Shown: one piece after another, positions 27,511 through 33,953 of the stretch | How positions within the stretch are numbered: position 1 is the stretch's first letter | Layout: each line of letters opens with the position of its first letter | Assembly: GCF_000805335.1 (NCBI RefSeq) | Contig: NZ_KN708638.1 | Location: 6,536,768 to 6,578,767 of the forward strand | DNA length: 42,000 nucleotides | Direction: 5' to 3' | Origin: Streptomyces sp. CT34 | GTDB lineage: Bacteria; Actinomycetota; Actinomycetes; Streptomycetales; Streptomycetaceae | The notes under the pieces: generated by a model | Database searches by the model: none | What the model saw: the letters and a program-made list of their open reading frames with translations, nothing else | What the model was told of the DNA's origin: nothing | Translations under genes and position numbers: made by a program

Positions 27511-28005
27511 ATGACGAGCTTTCAGCAGCGGAAAGCGATAGGTGACGCGCATGAGCGGTACGTCGCCGAGCAACTCACCAGGCGAGGGTGGGAAGTCGAC
27601 TTCTGGGGACAAGGGCAGCTGAGCCGGGCGCTTCAATGCGCGCTCAGGAACACCGGCAGTTCCATCCGGTGGTTCCCGGATCTCATTGCGGCGAAGGCCA
27701 AGGACCTCGTACTAATCGACTGCAAGGGTGGGATGACCAGCAGGCAAACGGGGCGGCATGCTGTCGAGCGGGCTGCGGTGGTTGCGCATTTGCAGTTCGT
27801 TGCCTGGACACAGCTCCCGGTCTACTACGTCTTCGATGGCCTTGATGTGCGGTCGCCGTACGATGTGCTCGTCGCGGGACAGAAAGGGCCGCACAGCATT
27901 GCGGGATCAGGCGCCCCATACTTTCTCATCTCCGCCCAGGGAGCCCGTCACTTCGACGACCTGTTCGGCATGCCGGACGTCGCCCAGCTGGATATTGCCT
28001 CGTAG
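27511..28005 (+). CDS. PD-(D/E)xK nuclease-like protein (restriction/resolvase-like fold)
   Basis: The protein has 164 residues from ATG 27511. The N-terminal helix carries a conserved Glu (GDAHERYVAEQLTRRGWEV). The core motif follows: Asp in WFPDLIAA and, about 14 residues later, DCK in LVLIDCKGG. This is the PD-(D/E)xK pattern (PD, then D-x-K with Cys between) of restriction endonucleases, archaeal Holliday resolvases and plasmid nucleases. YYVFDGLDVRSPYDVLVAG completes a compact alpha/beta domain. There is no methyltransferase next to it, so it is not an evident restriction system. Such small nucleases are common on actinobacterial integrative elements. Codon choice is less GC-extreme than in the flanking chromosome. 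Confidence 0.6.
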   Translation: MTSFQQRKAIGDAHERYVAEQLTRRGWEVDFWGQGQLSRALQCALRNTGSSIRWFPDLIAAKAKDLVLIDCKGGMTSRQTGRHAVERAAVVAHLQFVAWTQLPVYYVFDGLDVRSPYDVLVAGQKGPHSIAGSGAPYFLISAQGARHFDDLFGMPDVAQLDIAS

Positions 28006-28120
28006 CTTTTCCCGACCGTGGCCTCGGGCCGCCCCGTGGGTGATGACCACAGGCACTCCCGCCCCGCACGAACCATCGGCATGCACCTTCCGGGCGATGG
28101 AGGTAGCTCTCCCAGCCTTC

Positions 28121-28636
28121 TTAGGTGCGTTTCACTCGCCTTGGCTCCACATGGTGACACCTTTCCTGCTGGGTGTAACCGCCGGGGACGTCCGCGCCGA
28201 CGGAGATCCAGAAGGGTTCGGACTCGCGGAAGTGCCCGCCGCCCGTGTGCCACTCCAGTCCGGGGTATTGGTGGCGTAGAGACCGAAGCGCGGCTGAGGC
28301 GAGTCCGAGCCGCTTGTAGCCAGGATAGGAGACGGGTGATTCCACCCAGCCGATCGCGCAGGGCCAGCACACCACGTATTCGACCTCGAACGCGACTTCG
28401 TCCCCCACGTAGGCGACTCGGATACGCCAGCCTGTCCGTTCGTACGCCCCGGCAGGCCGGTCTAGCCAGGGCCTCGGCGGGGTGGTGGTTGGGTCGAAGC
28501 GATAGATCTCGGGATATACCCATCGGTGGAGTCGGTCGCGCCATGTCGGTTTCTCGGGCCACGCGTGGATCCAATGGACGTGGTGGGCGAGTTCTGCTAC
28601 AGCGCGGATCGCGGCTTCTAGTCCAGCTTCGGTCAT
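28121..28636 (-). CDS. Hypothetical protein with GNAT-like C-terminal half
   Basis: The product has 171 residues from ATG 28636, which overlaps the stop of the upstream gene, so the two form an operon. The first half is Trp/His/Pro-rich (HHVHWIHAWPEKPTWRDRLH) and unfamiliar. The second half has YKRLGLASAALRSLRHQYPG followed by WHTGGGHFRESEPFWISVG. This resembles the acetyl-CoA pyrophosphate loop and the following part of GNAT acetyltransferases, with a weak R/G-x-x-G/A signature. Enzyme activity is uncertain. It is probably island cargo. Confidence 0.5.
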   Translation of the reverse strand: MTEAGLEAAIRAVAELAHHVHWIHAWPEKPTWRDRLHRWVYPEIYRFDPTTTPPRPWLDRPAGAYERTGWRIRVAYVGDEVAFEVEYVVCWPCAIGWVESPVSYPGYKRLGLASAALRSLRHQYPGLEWHTGGGHFRESEPFWISVGADVPGGYTQQERCHHVEPRRVKRT

Positions 28637-29049
28637 AGCTGTTCCAGGCCGAGCCGGCCGAGACGGGAGCGTATTGCGGTGGGCTGTCGCCCGAATTCGC
28701 TGGCTAGTACCTCGTAGTCGCGCTGCCCCGCTCGGTACAGGGACAGGAGTCTCTCTTCGTCGGCCCTGCTCCATGCTTTGCCGAAGTTCGGGTAGCGGGC
28801 GCGGAGTCGATCCGGATCCTCGCGCCGGCTGGAGCTGTGGGCGTGGACGACCTCGATGGATTTGACGGTGCCCATGGGGAAGCGCACGCGCTCCGTGTCG
28901 CCGAGCCACAGGATCAGGTGGTCGTTGTCGAACGTGATCCGGTCGGCCGGGACGGTCGTTGCACGGCGTCGGCAGTCATCGTCGTCCGGGTCGGCCATGA
29001 ACTCGGTGAAGCTGATGCGGAATGAAACGCGACTGGTAGTTTCCCCCAT
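28633..29049 (-). CDS. Hypothetical protein with C-terminal Myb/SANT-like helix-turn-helix
   Basis: The product has 138 residues from ATG 29049; a TTG at 29067 behind GAAGGG is an alternative start. The N-terminal part (VSFRISFTEFMADPDDDDCR, then a beta-rich LILWLGDTERVRFPMGTVKSIEVVHAH) looks like a small beta domain. The C-terminus (GKAWSRADEERLLSLYRAGQ, then LASEFGRQPTAIRSRLGRLGL) matches the short Myb-like domain found at the ends of actinobacterial nucleases and helicases, which binds DNA. The last four bases overlap the start of the next gene. I cannot assign a role. Confidence 0.55.
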   Translation of the reverse strand: MGETTSRVSFRISFTEFMADPDDDDCRRRATTVPADRITFDNDHLILWLGDTERVRFPMGTVKSIEVVHAHSSSRREDPDRLRARYPNFGKAWSRADEERLLSLYRAGQRDYEVLASEFGRQPTAIRSRLGRLGLEQL

Positions 29050-29067
29050 GGCTTCAGCCTGCCGCAA

Positions 29068-29711
29068 CGGTCCCTTCGGGAACAGGTTGGCGCTTCGTGC
29101 TGCGATCGGAATCAGCCGGGGCGGATTACTAGCCGAGCACCTGACGGCAGCCCGAGTGACGAGGTCATCAAGCCGTGAGTGAGGGGCACGCCGTGCTTTG
29201 CCCGGTGCTGCTGCGGGCTCAGCGTGACTGGGTACGTCTCGAACTGCACCCCTCCATCACCTACCAGGCAGCGATCCGAACCAACGGCACACCCCGGTCA
29301 TAGGGGCGACGTGTGATAGCGCGCGAGAAGCAAGAAGTCCCCGTCGGCTCGCTCCGGCGGGCTTCTGCGCGTAGCAGCCCCCGAGTCGGCGTGGTTGTCG
29401 GCCGATCGCGTCGACAGGCCGCCTGCGTGTCACCAATGACGGAACGGAGAAGCAGTCAGCGCGCTGGCGTTTTGCAGAATAACCGCGTTCTTGAATCAGT
29501 GCTGCGAGCGATTGCAGACCGTCGGGACCTGGGTATCCGGGTCGGTGTGCTTCCAGGGCCTGAGGACGGAGGGACTGCGCCATGCCAGTAGCTAAACGCA
29601 GCGAACAGTTCACTGCAACTGCCCATGGCAGGGCGCCCGTGAAGCGGGTCAAGATCTCCACCGGCGCTTGTCGTCAGCGTTTCGCCGCGCTACCGCCGCG
29701 GTCTTCCGCCG
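29068..29711. other. Non-coding or decayed region
   Basis: About 640 bp with only short frames. A 42-codon frame at 29175-29303 has no ribosome binding site or recognisable family. I see no promoter or repeat that I would defend. Confidence 0.4.
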
Positions 29712-30073
29712 CTACACCGGTTGACCCCAGACGTGTGGGTTGACCAGCCGGTTGTCGTCGTAGCGGAACAGGGAGGCGTACAGCGTGGTGTCGTGCAGTC
29801 GTCCGTCGCAGCCTGCCTCGGGGAGTAGGGGGCGGTAGTAGGTCAGGGAGGCGCAGATCTTGGCTGCGAGGGTGTCGCCTATACCTTCCTCGCGGCCCGG
29901 ACGGCGACCGCCTGGCCATCGGGGGCGCCGAAGCAGAGGCGTACCCGGACGCCGGCGGCTGCGCGCTCGGCGAGCATCTTGGCGACGTGGGGATTGGATT
30001 GGGCGAGGAAGGTCCCGGAGAAGACGAGCACGCAGATCTGCTCCCGGGTCACCGCCAGCAATTGGAGCCACAT
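29712..30073 (-). pseudogene. Frameshifted fragment of a phospholipase D-like (XRE-PLD type) protein
   Basis: Two frames on the minus strand join into one known pattern. The first gives MWLQLLAVTREQICVLVFSG, TFLAQSNPHVAKMLAERAAA and GVRVRLCFGAPDGQ. After a one-base shift near 29888 the other gives EEGIGDTLAAKICASLTYYRP and LHDTTLYASLFRYDDNRLVN. Streptomyces XRE regulators with a C-terminal PLD-like domain carry exactly these blocks. The N-terminal helix-turn-helix and the last part are missing, so the gene is dead. Its 5' end abuts the cas3 promoter. Confidence 0.7.
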
Positions 30074-30100
30074 GTCCCTGGTGGCAGACGTCGATGTGTG

Positions 30101-30123
30101 TTGTCAGTAGCGACTTCTATGTT
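30101..30123 (+). promoter_or_regulatory. cas3 promoter with PafBC-type DNA-damage motif
   Basis: TTGTCAGTAGC-N6-TATGTT lies 43 bp upstream of the cas3 ATG. It matches the RecA-independent damage promoter of actinobacteria (TTGTCAGTGGC-N6-TAnnnT) except for one base in the box. The cas5c operon has the same element. Confidence 0.65.
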
Positions 30124-30166
30124 CGTCTCGGTCATTCAAGTTCGAGGTGGATCGGGGTAACGCTGT

Positions 30167-32449
30167 ATGGCTGACCGGAAGTTGTTTGCCCACAGCCGTA
30201 GTTCGGCTGGTGTGCGGCACTCGCTGGAGGATCATCTGCGGGGATCGGCCGCTCTGGCAGGGCGGTTCGGTGAGGTGTTTGGTTGTGGGGAGCTGGCTGC
30301 GTACCTGGCTTTGATTCACGATGTCGGTAAGGGGACGTGTGCGTGGCAGGACCGTCTTGTGGCCGTCGAATGTGAGGGTGGCGGCCGGGTGGGGGTGGGG
30401 CACAAGCACGCGGGTACGTTCCTTGCCGACAAGTACACGAAGTTGCCCTTCGGGGCGGTGGTCTTCGGGCACCACGGTGGCATGCCGGATATGGAACAGC
30501 TCAAGGATGAGCTGGTGCGAGCGATGGCAGGCGGCGACGAAGCGCAGCGGGTGGCGGAGGCGATCCGTGCTGTGGAGGCGGTGGTGCCGGAGATCCACCC
30601 TGATCCGCGGCCAGCGCTCCCGACGTGGTTGGGGGCGCCTTCGGGGCAGGGGCGCCTGGGGCTGGATCTGTTGGTGCGGATGCTGTTCAGCTGTGTGGTC
30701 GACGCGGACTTTCTCGACACCGCGGCACACTTCGGTTGCGCTGGCGTGCGCCTGCGTGAGTCGGTGGATATGACGGCGTTGGTCGAGCGTTACGAGGTGC
30801 GGCGGGCGAAGTTGCTGGCCGGCCGGGAGCCTTCTCCGGTGGACGCTCTGCGGCAGAGGGTATACGAGCAGGCGTGCGTGGCCGCCTCGGGAAAGCCGGG
30901 GGTGTACGTGCTGCATGTGCCGACCGGTGGTGCCAAGACCATGGCTGCGGGGGCGTTCGCGCTGCGGCATGCGGCGGCGAACGGTATGGGCCGGGTGATC
31001 CTCGCGGTGCCTTTTATCTCGATCACTGAGCAGAACGCCGCCGTCTACCGCCGGTTGCTCGATCCCGACTCGTCCTCCCCAGAGGAAGCCGTTGTCCTGG
31101 AGCATCACAGTGCCGTGGACCTGGACTCCGAGGAGCGTTTGAAGGGCCTGACGGATGAGCAGCGTGAGGAGCTCCAGTCGCGAGCCCACACGGCGCGGCT
31201 GGCGGCGGAGAACTGGGACGCCCCGTTTGTGGTGACCACTACGGTGCGGCTGTTCGAGTCCCTCTTCTCGCACAAGCCGTCGCAGATGCGGCGGTTGCAC
31301 CGCTTGGCCGGCTCGGTGATCGTGCTGGATGAGGTCCAAGCTTTGCCCGATCGGCTGCTGATTCCGATCCTGAGCGTCTTGCGGGGCCTGGTCGACCACT
31401 TCGGGGTCACCGTGGTGCTGGCGTCCGCCACTCAGCCTTCCTTCTGGAGGCTGCCCGCGTGGGAGGGGCTGGAGCGGCGGAACATCGTCGATGATCCGTC
31501 TGGGCTGTTCGAGGCGCTGCGGCGAGTCGATTACGCATGGCGGACGGGCGATGATGTGTCGTTGGAGAGCATCGCGGCTGAGGTGGCCGCATATGAGCAG
31601 GTGCTCACGGTGGTCAACACGACGAAGGATGCCGCACGCTTCCACCGCCACCTCGATGAACACGTGGCACACGGCGCCGAAGTGCTGCATCTGTCGACTC
31701 GGATGACTGCTGGCCACCGTCGCGAAGTCATCGCCGAGATCAAGGAGCTGCTCGGCAACGGGCAGCCCGTGCAGGTGGTATCCACCAGTCTCATCGAGGC
31801 CGGAGTGGATCTGGACTTCCCGCGGGTGTACCGCGCGTGGGCGCCGGCGGAATCACTGCAGCAGGCCGCGGGACGATGCAACCGCGACGGCCGCCTGCAC
31901 CGCGGCACCGTCGTCATCTTCCAGCCCTCCGACGGCAAACAACCACGCAGCACGTCCTACGAGGCTGCCTTGAATGCCAGCGGCGCCCACTTCGGGCCTG
32001 GCCGGTCTGCTCCGGACGACCTGGAAGCTCTTGAGCGCTACTACCCCCTGCGCTACACCCTCCAACAGGGGACCCCCGATTCAGGGCTCGGGGCCGAGAT
32101 CGAGTACCTGCGGCACCTCCTCAACTTCCCCGAGGTCGACCGCAGTTTCCAGATGATCGAGGACGCCCTGAGTGCACCGGTAGTCGTCATTCGCCAGGAG
32201 GCCGATAGAGAGGCCATTGAATCGGCCATCGCGCAGCTTCGGGACTTCGAGCATCCTTGCGGCCCTGAGGTGCTGCGCAGCCTGCAGCCGCACACCGCTT
32301 CCCTGCCGCGCGGTGAGGCGGAGGCGGCCCTGCGCTCTGGCCTGGCGACGCCCATCACCGGCGACCTGTTGCTGTGGGAAGGGGGGTACCACCCCCAGCG
32401 CGGACTCGACCCGGACGCTCCCGAGGACCGCAGCGCGTTCAATTACTGA
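30167..32449 (+). CDS. cas3: CRISPR-associated helicase-nuclease Cas3 (type I-C)
   Basis: This 760-residue protein degrades DNA marked by Cascade. The N-terminal HD nuclease domain (about residues 1-210) has LIHDVGKG (His51, Asp52), KHAG and FGHHGG. The SF2 helicase follows: Walker A-like VPTGGAKTMAAGAF near 250, the DEVQ box VLDEVQALPDRLL near 387, SATQPSFW, and motif V/VI VSTSLIEAGVDLDFPRVYRA and SLQQAAGRCNRDGR near 545-567. A C-terminal domain ends at 32449. Codon choice is looser (more T- and A-ending codons) than in the flanking chromosome, which suggests transfer. The gene has its own promoter and is separated from cas5c by 740 bp that hold the CreTA-like module. Confidence 0.96.
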   Translation: MADRKLFAHSRSSAGVRHSLEDHLRGSAALAGRFGEVFGCGELAAYLALIHDVGKGTCAWQDRLVAVECEGGGRVGVGHKHAGTFLADKYTKLPFGAVVFGHHGGMPDMEQLKDELVRAMAGGDEAQRVAEAIRAVEAVVPEIHPDPRPALPTWLGAPSGQGRLGLDLLVRMLFSCVVDADFLDTAAHFGCAGVRLRESVDMTALVERYEVRRAKLLAGREPSPVDALRQRVYEQACVAASGKPGVYVLHVPTGGAKTMAAGAFALRHAAANGMGRVILAVPFISITEQNAAVYRRLLDPDSSSPEEAVVLEHHSAVDLDSEERLKGLTDEQREELQSRAHTARLAAENWDAPFVVTTTVRLFESLFSHKPSQMRRLHRLAGSVIVLDEVQALPDRLLIPILSVLRGLVDHFGVTVVLASATQPSFWRLPAWEGLERRNIVDDPSGLFEALRRVDYAWRTGDDVSLESIAAEVAAYEQVLTVVNTTKDAARFHRHLDEHVAHGAEVLHLSTRMTAGHRREVIAEIKELLGNGQPVQVVSTSLIEAGVDLDFPRVYRAWAPAESLQQAAGRCNRDGRLHRGTVVIFQPSDGKQPRSTSYEAALNASGAHFGPGRSAPDDLEALERYYPLRYTLQQGTPDSGLGAEIEYLRHLLNFPEVDRSFQMIEDALSAPVVVIRQEADREAIESAIAQLRDFEHPCGPEVLRSLQPHTASLPRGEAEAALRSGLATPITGDLLLWEGGYHPQRGLDPDAPEDRSAFNY

Positions 32450-32681
32450 CGAGTGTCCCCCTTGGATGTGCCTGTCCGCGGTTGACAGGGTGGTCGGCAT
32501 AGGACGTGGCACCATAGGCAAGTGCTGCCCCGCATGTCGGTCAATGCTTAGGTTCTCCGGTAGGCCAGGAGACGCCGGTTCGTCGCCATGGGCGCGGCGG
32601 TCGGGTTCGTGGGCCTCTTGGTGATGGCTGCCGACGAGCCGCGTATGTAATGGGGCGTGCTGCTGGGGTAGTTGCCCCAGT
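32450..32681. other. Upstream region of the putative creA RNA
   Basis: These 232 bp must hold the promoter of the CRISPR-like RNA, if it is made independently. Visible items are TTGACA at 32482-32487, with a TAGGAC at 32500 that is too close for a standard promoter; TTGGTG at 32618-32623 with TATGTA at 32644-32649 (20-bp spacer); and a perfect hairpin CTGGGG-N6-CCCCAG at 32663-32680 that ends one base before the degenerate repeat. The word CATGTCGGT (32533-32541) repeats the start of the spacer. Confidence 0.4.
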
Positions 32682-32715
32682 ATGGCGGTCGCTTGCCGCG
32701 GCCGAGGGTCGCAAT
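32682..32715 (+). repeat. Isolated degenerate CRISPR repeat
   Basis: This 34-nt sequence aligns with the 37-nt repeat of the array 6 kb downstream: TGGCGGTCGC is identical at the 5' side, and GAGGGTCGCAAT against GAGGATCGCAAC (10 of 12) at the 3' side. The middle differs, but the hairpin is kept: GGTCGC (32687-32692) pairs with GCGGCC (32698-32703, one G-U) around a 5-nt loop, against the 9-bp stem of the array repeat. The Cas5c processing stem and the 5' handle therefore survive. Confidence 0.85.
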
Positions 32716-32761
32716 CATGTCGGTGGATGGGTGCTGCTCTGCACCACCAGGGTCCGCACCG

Positions 32762-32794
32762 GTGAGGGGCGGGGCTGTCAGCCCCGCCCCTCAC
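32762..32794 (+). terminator. Strong terminator hairpin of the creA-like RNA
   Basis: Perfect 15-bp arms (32762-32776 with 32780-32794) enclose a 3-nt loop and are very GC-rich. It would end the RNA about 80 nt after the repeat and shield the peptide gene downstream from read-through. Confidence 0.85.
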
Positions 32795-32861
32795 TCGTGC
32801 CCCCATCGAGCGAACTTCATCTCGAACACTCGTCACACAAGCTACCCGTGGCCCAGGATCG

Positions 32862-32899
32862 CTTCCGACCACAAGTAGAACCAATCCACCGACATGGAA
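32862..32899 (-). promoter_or_regulatory. Predicted Cascade target overlapping the creT-like promoter
   Basis: On the minus strand, 32899-32897 reads TTC (the type I-C PAM), followed from 32896 by a protospacer that matches the creA-like spacer at 20 of the first 23 positions, including an unbroken 13-nt seed. A normal 35-nt guide would cover 32862-32896. The likely -10 box TAGAAC (32876-32881) of the peptide gene lies inside. No convincing -35 is visible. Partial matching with a full seed predicts binding and repression without interference. Confidence 0.75.
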
Positions 32900-32917
32900 G
32901 CTGCAACTGGAGGGGCC

Positions 32918-33019
32918 ATGACCGCAATTACCTTGATTGAACCCGACAGCGCCGTCGTCACCGTGATCCTCGTGCTCGTGCTCGTGATCCGTCGACGTGC
33001 TGTGCGACTCCTTCTGTAG
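32918..33019 (+). CDS. Putative CreT-like toxin peptide, 33 aa, hydrophobic and cationic
   Basis: The 33-codon gene starts at ATG 32918 and is preceded by GGAGGGG at 32909-32915, one of the strongest ribosome binding sites in the window. The product has a polar start (MTAITLIEPDS), a 13-residue run of small aliphatic residues (AVVTVILVLVLVI) and a basic end (RRRAVRLLL). This is the build of a type I toxin peptide that inserts into membranes. Some known CreT toxins instead sequester a rare tRNA through early rare codons; here the Arg codons CGT-CGA-CGT come late, so a membrane toxin is more likely. It lies between the predicted Cascade target and the cas5c promoter. It could also be only a leader peptide. 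No toxicity evidence exists. Confidence 0.62.
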   Translation: MTAITLIEPDSAVVTVILVLVLVIRRRAVRLLL

Positions 33020-33090
33020 CTGGCCTGAACTGCCCTAATACACGGCGGCGTTGCCGATATGCGGCCGGCAGCGCTGCTGTCGGAGGGCCG

Positions 33091-33113
33091 TTGTCAGTGG
33101 CCGCCGATACGGT
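33091..33113 (+). promoter_or_regulatory. cas5c operon promoter with PafBC-type DNA-damage motif
   Basis: TTGTCAGTGGC-N6-TACGGT matches the RecA-independent damage promoter exactly in the 11-base box and in spacing. It is 77 bp upstream of the cas5c start and 71 bp after the creT-like stop, so the cas genes do not depend on the creT promoter. Confidence 0.7.
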
Positions 33114-33190
33114 GCGGAGTCGAGGTGGTGCCAGCGGCGACATGCAGGCTGCTGGCCCGCCAATGATGCGTATTCGGGAAGGAGTTAAGG

Positions 33191-33949
33191 GTGGAGTCGG
33201 ACACCAGAAGGCGCCTCGGTCTGGCCGAGCGGCGCGGCAACGAGGGCTGGGTCTATCCGGATTTGGTGGTGGAGGTGGCAGGTCCGCTGGCCTGCTTCAC
33301 CCGGCCCGAGCTGAAGGTGGAGCGGGTCTCCTACCCGGTGATGACGCCCTCTGCGGCGGCAGGGGTGCTGGAGGCCATCTACTGGAAACCGGAGTTCCAC
33401 TACGTGGTTCGGGCGATCGAGGTGCTCAGGCCGATCGAATGGACGTCGATCCGCCGTAACGAGGTGAAGTCGGCGATTTCAGCCGCCGAGGTGGCGTCAC
33501 TGCGTAAGGATCCGCAACGGCGCTACGACGTGGAAAGAGACCGCGATCAGCGCAACACCATGCTGCTGCGGGATGTCGCCTACCGCATTCGAGCTCAGGT
33601 GAAGCCTGCGGCGCACAGCCAGGGCGTGTCCCCTGCCAAGTACCGGGAGCAGCTGCGCCGCCGTGTGGACAAGGGGGCCTGCTTCTCCCAACCGTTCCTC
33701 GGATGCCGTGAGTTCAGCTGCTCCTTCGGCCCCGCTACCGATGCCCCGACCATCGACAGGGACGAGGAGCTGGGAGTGATGCTGCACTCCATCATCTATC
33801 CCAAGCACGGCCAAGGCGGCGGGGAGCAATACCGCTGGTTCCGCGCTCAACTCATCAACGGCGTGCTCAACGTTCCGGCGAAGCCCTTGGACGACAGCCA
33901 GGTTGCACTGCCCGCCGTCGGGGCGCGAACGTCCGCGCGGGGGAACTGA
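33191..33949 (+). CDS. cas5c: Cascade subunit and crRNA-processing endonuclease Cas5c
   Basis: The protein has 252 residues. GTG 33191 is supported by AAGGAG about 8 bp upstream. The RAMP fold opens with LVVEVAGPLACFTRPELKVERVSYPVMTPSAAAGVLEAIYWKPEFHY, the Cas5d/I-C pattern, and continues with LRPIEWTSIRRNEV and a His/Lys/Tyr-rich middle where the processing residues lie. GCREFSCSFG is close to the C-terminal RAMP motif. In type I-C there is no Cas6; Cas5c cuts the repeat and stays on the 5' handle. It should also process the degenerate repeat at 32682. Confidence 0.94.
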   Translation: MESDTRRRLGLAERRGNEGWVYPDLVVEVAGPLACFTRPELKVERVSYPVMTPSAAAGVLEAIYWKPEFHYVVRAIEVLRPIEWTSIRRNEVKSAISAAEVASLRKDPQRRYDVERDRDQRNTMLLRDVAYRIRAQVKPAAHSQGVSPAKYREQLRRRVDKGACFSQPFLGCREFSCSFGPATDAPTIDRDEELGVMLHSIIYPKHGQGGGEQYRWFRAQLINGVLNVPAKPLDDSQVALPAVGARTSARGN

Positions 33950-33953
33950 CCAC

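Larger units (their letters stand above)
32682..32794 (+). ncRNA. Putative CreA-like CRISPR-resembling antitoxin RNA
   Basis: The order is degenerate repeat (32682-32715), spacer-like segment (from 32716) and terminator hairpin (32762-32794). No second repeat follows at spacer distance. Cas5c cleavage at the repeat stem would give a guide with a near-normal 5' handle and the spacer starting CATGTCGGTGGAT. Positions 1-13, 15-17, 19-20 and 22-23 of that spacer equal the minus strand read from 32896 downwards, next to a TTC PAM. The 3' part of the spacer (GGTGC, 6-nt loop, GCACC at 32730-32745) can fold on itself. In known CreTA pairs, CreA guides Cascade to the creT promoter by such partial matching without DNA cleavage. 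Promoter, ends and stability are not known here. Confidence 0.72.

Noticed and set aside
29175..29303. 42-codon frame starting at GTG
   Set aside because: No ribosome binding site, no recognisable family and decayed surroundings.
32482..32505. TTGACA followed by TAGGAC as a promoter or a further damage motif before the creA-like RNA
   Set aside because: The spacing (12 bp) fits neither a standard promoter nor the N6 motif, and the box differs (TTGACAGGGTG). It is kept only as a note.
32650..32940. 96-codon frame over the creA-like region
   Set aside because: It has no ribosome binding site and crosses the repeat, terminator hairpin and promoter; the RNA reading explains this segment better.
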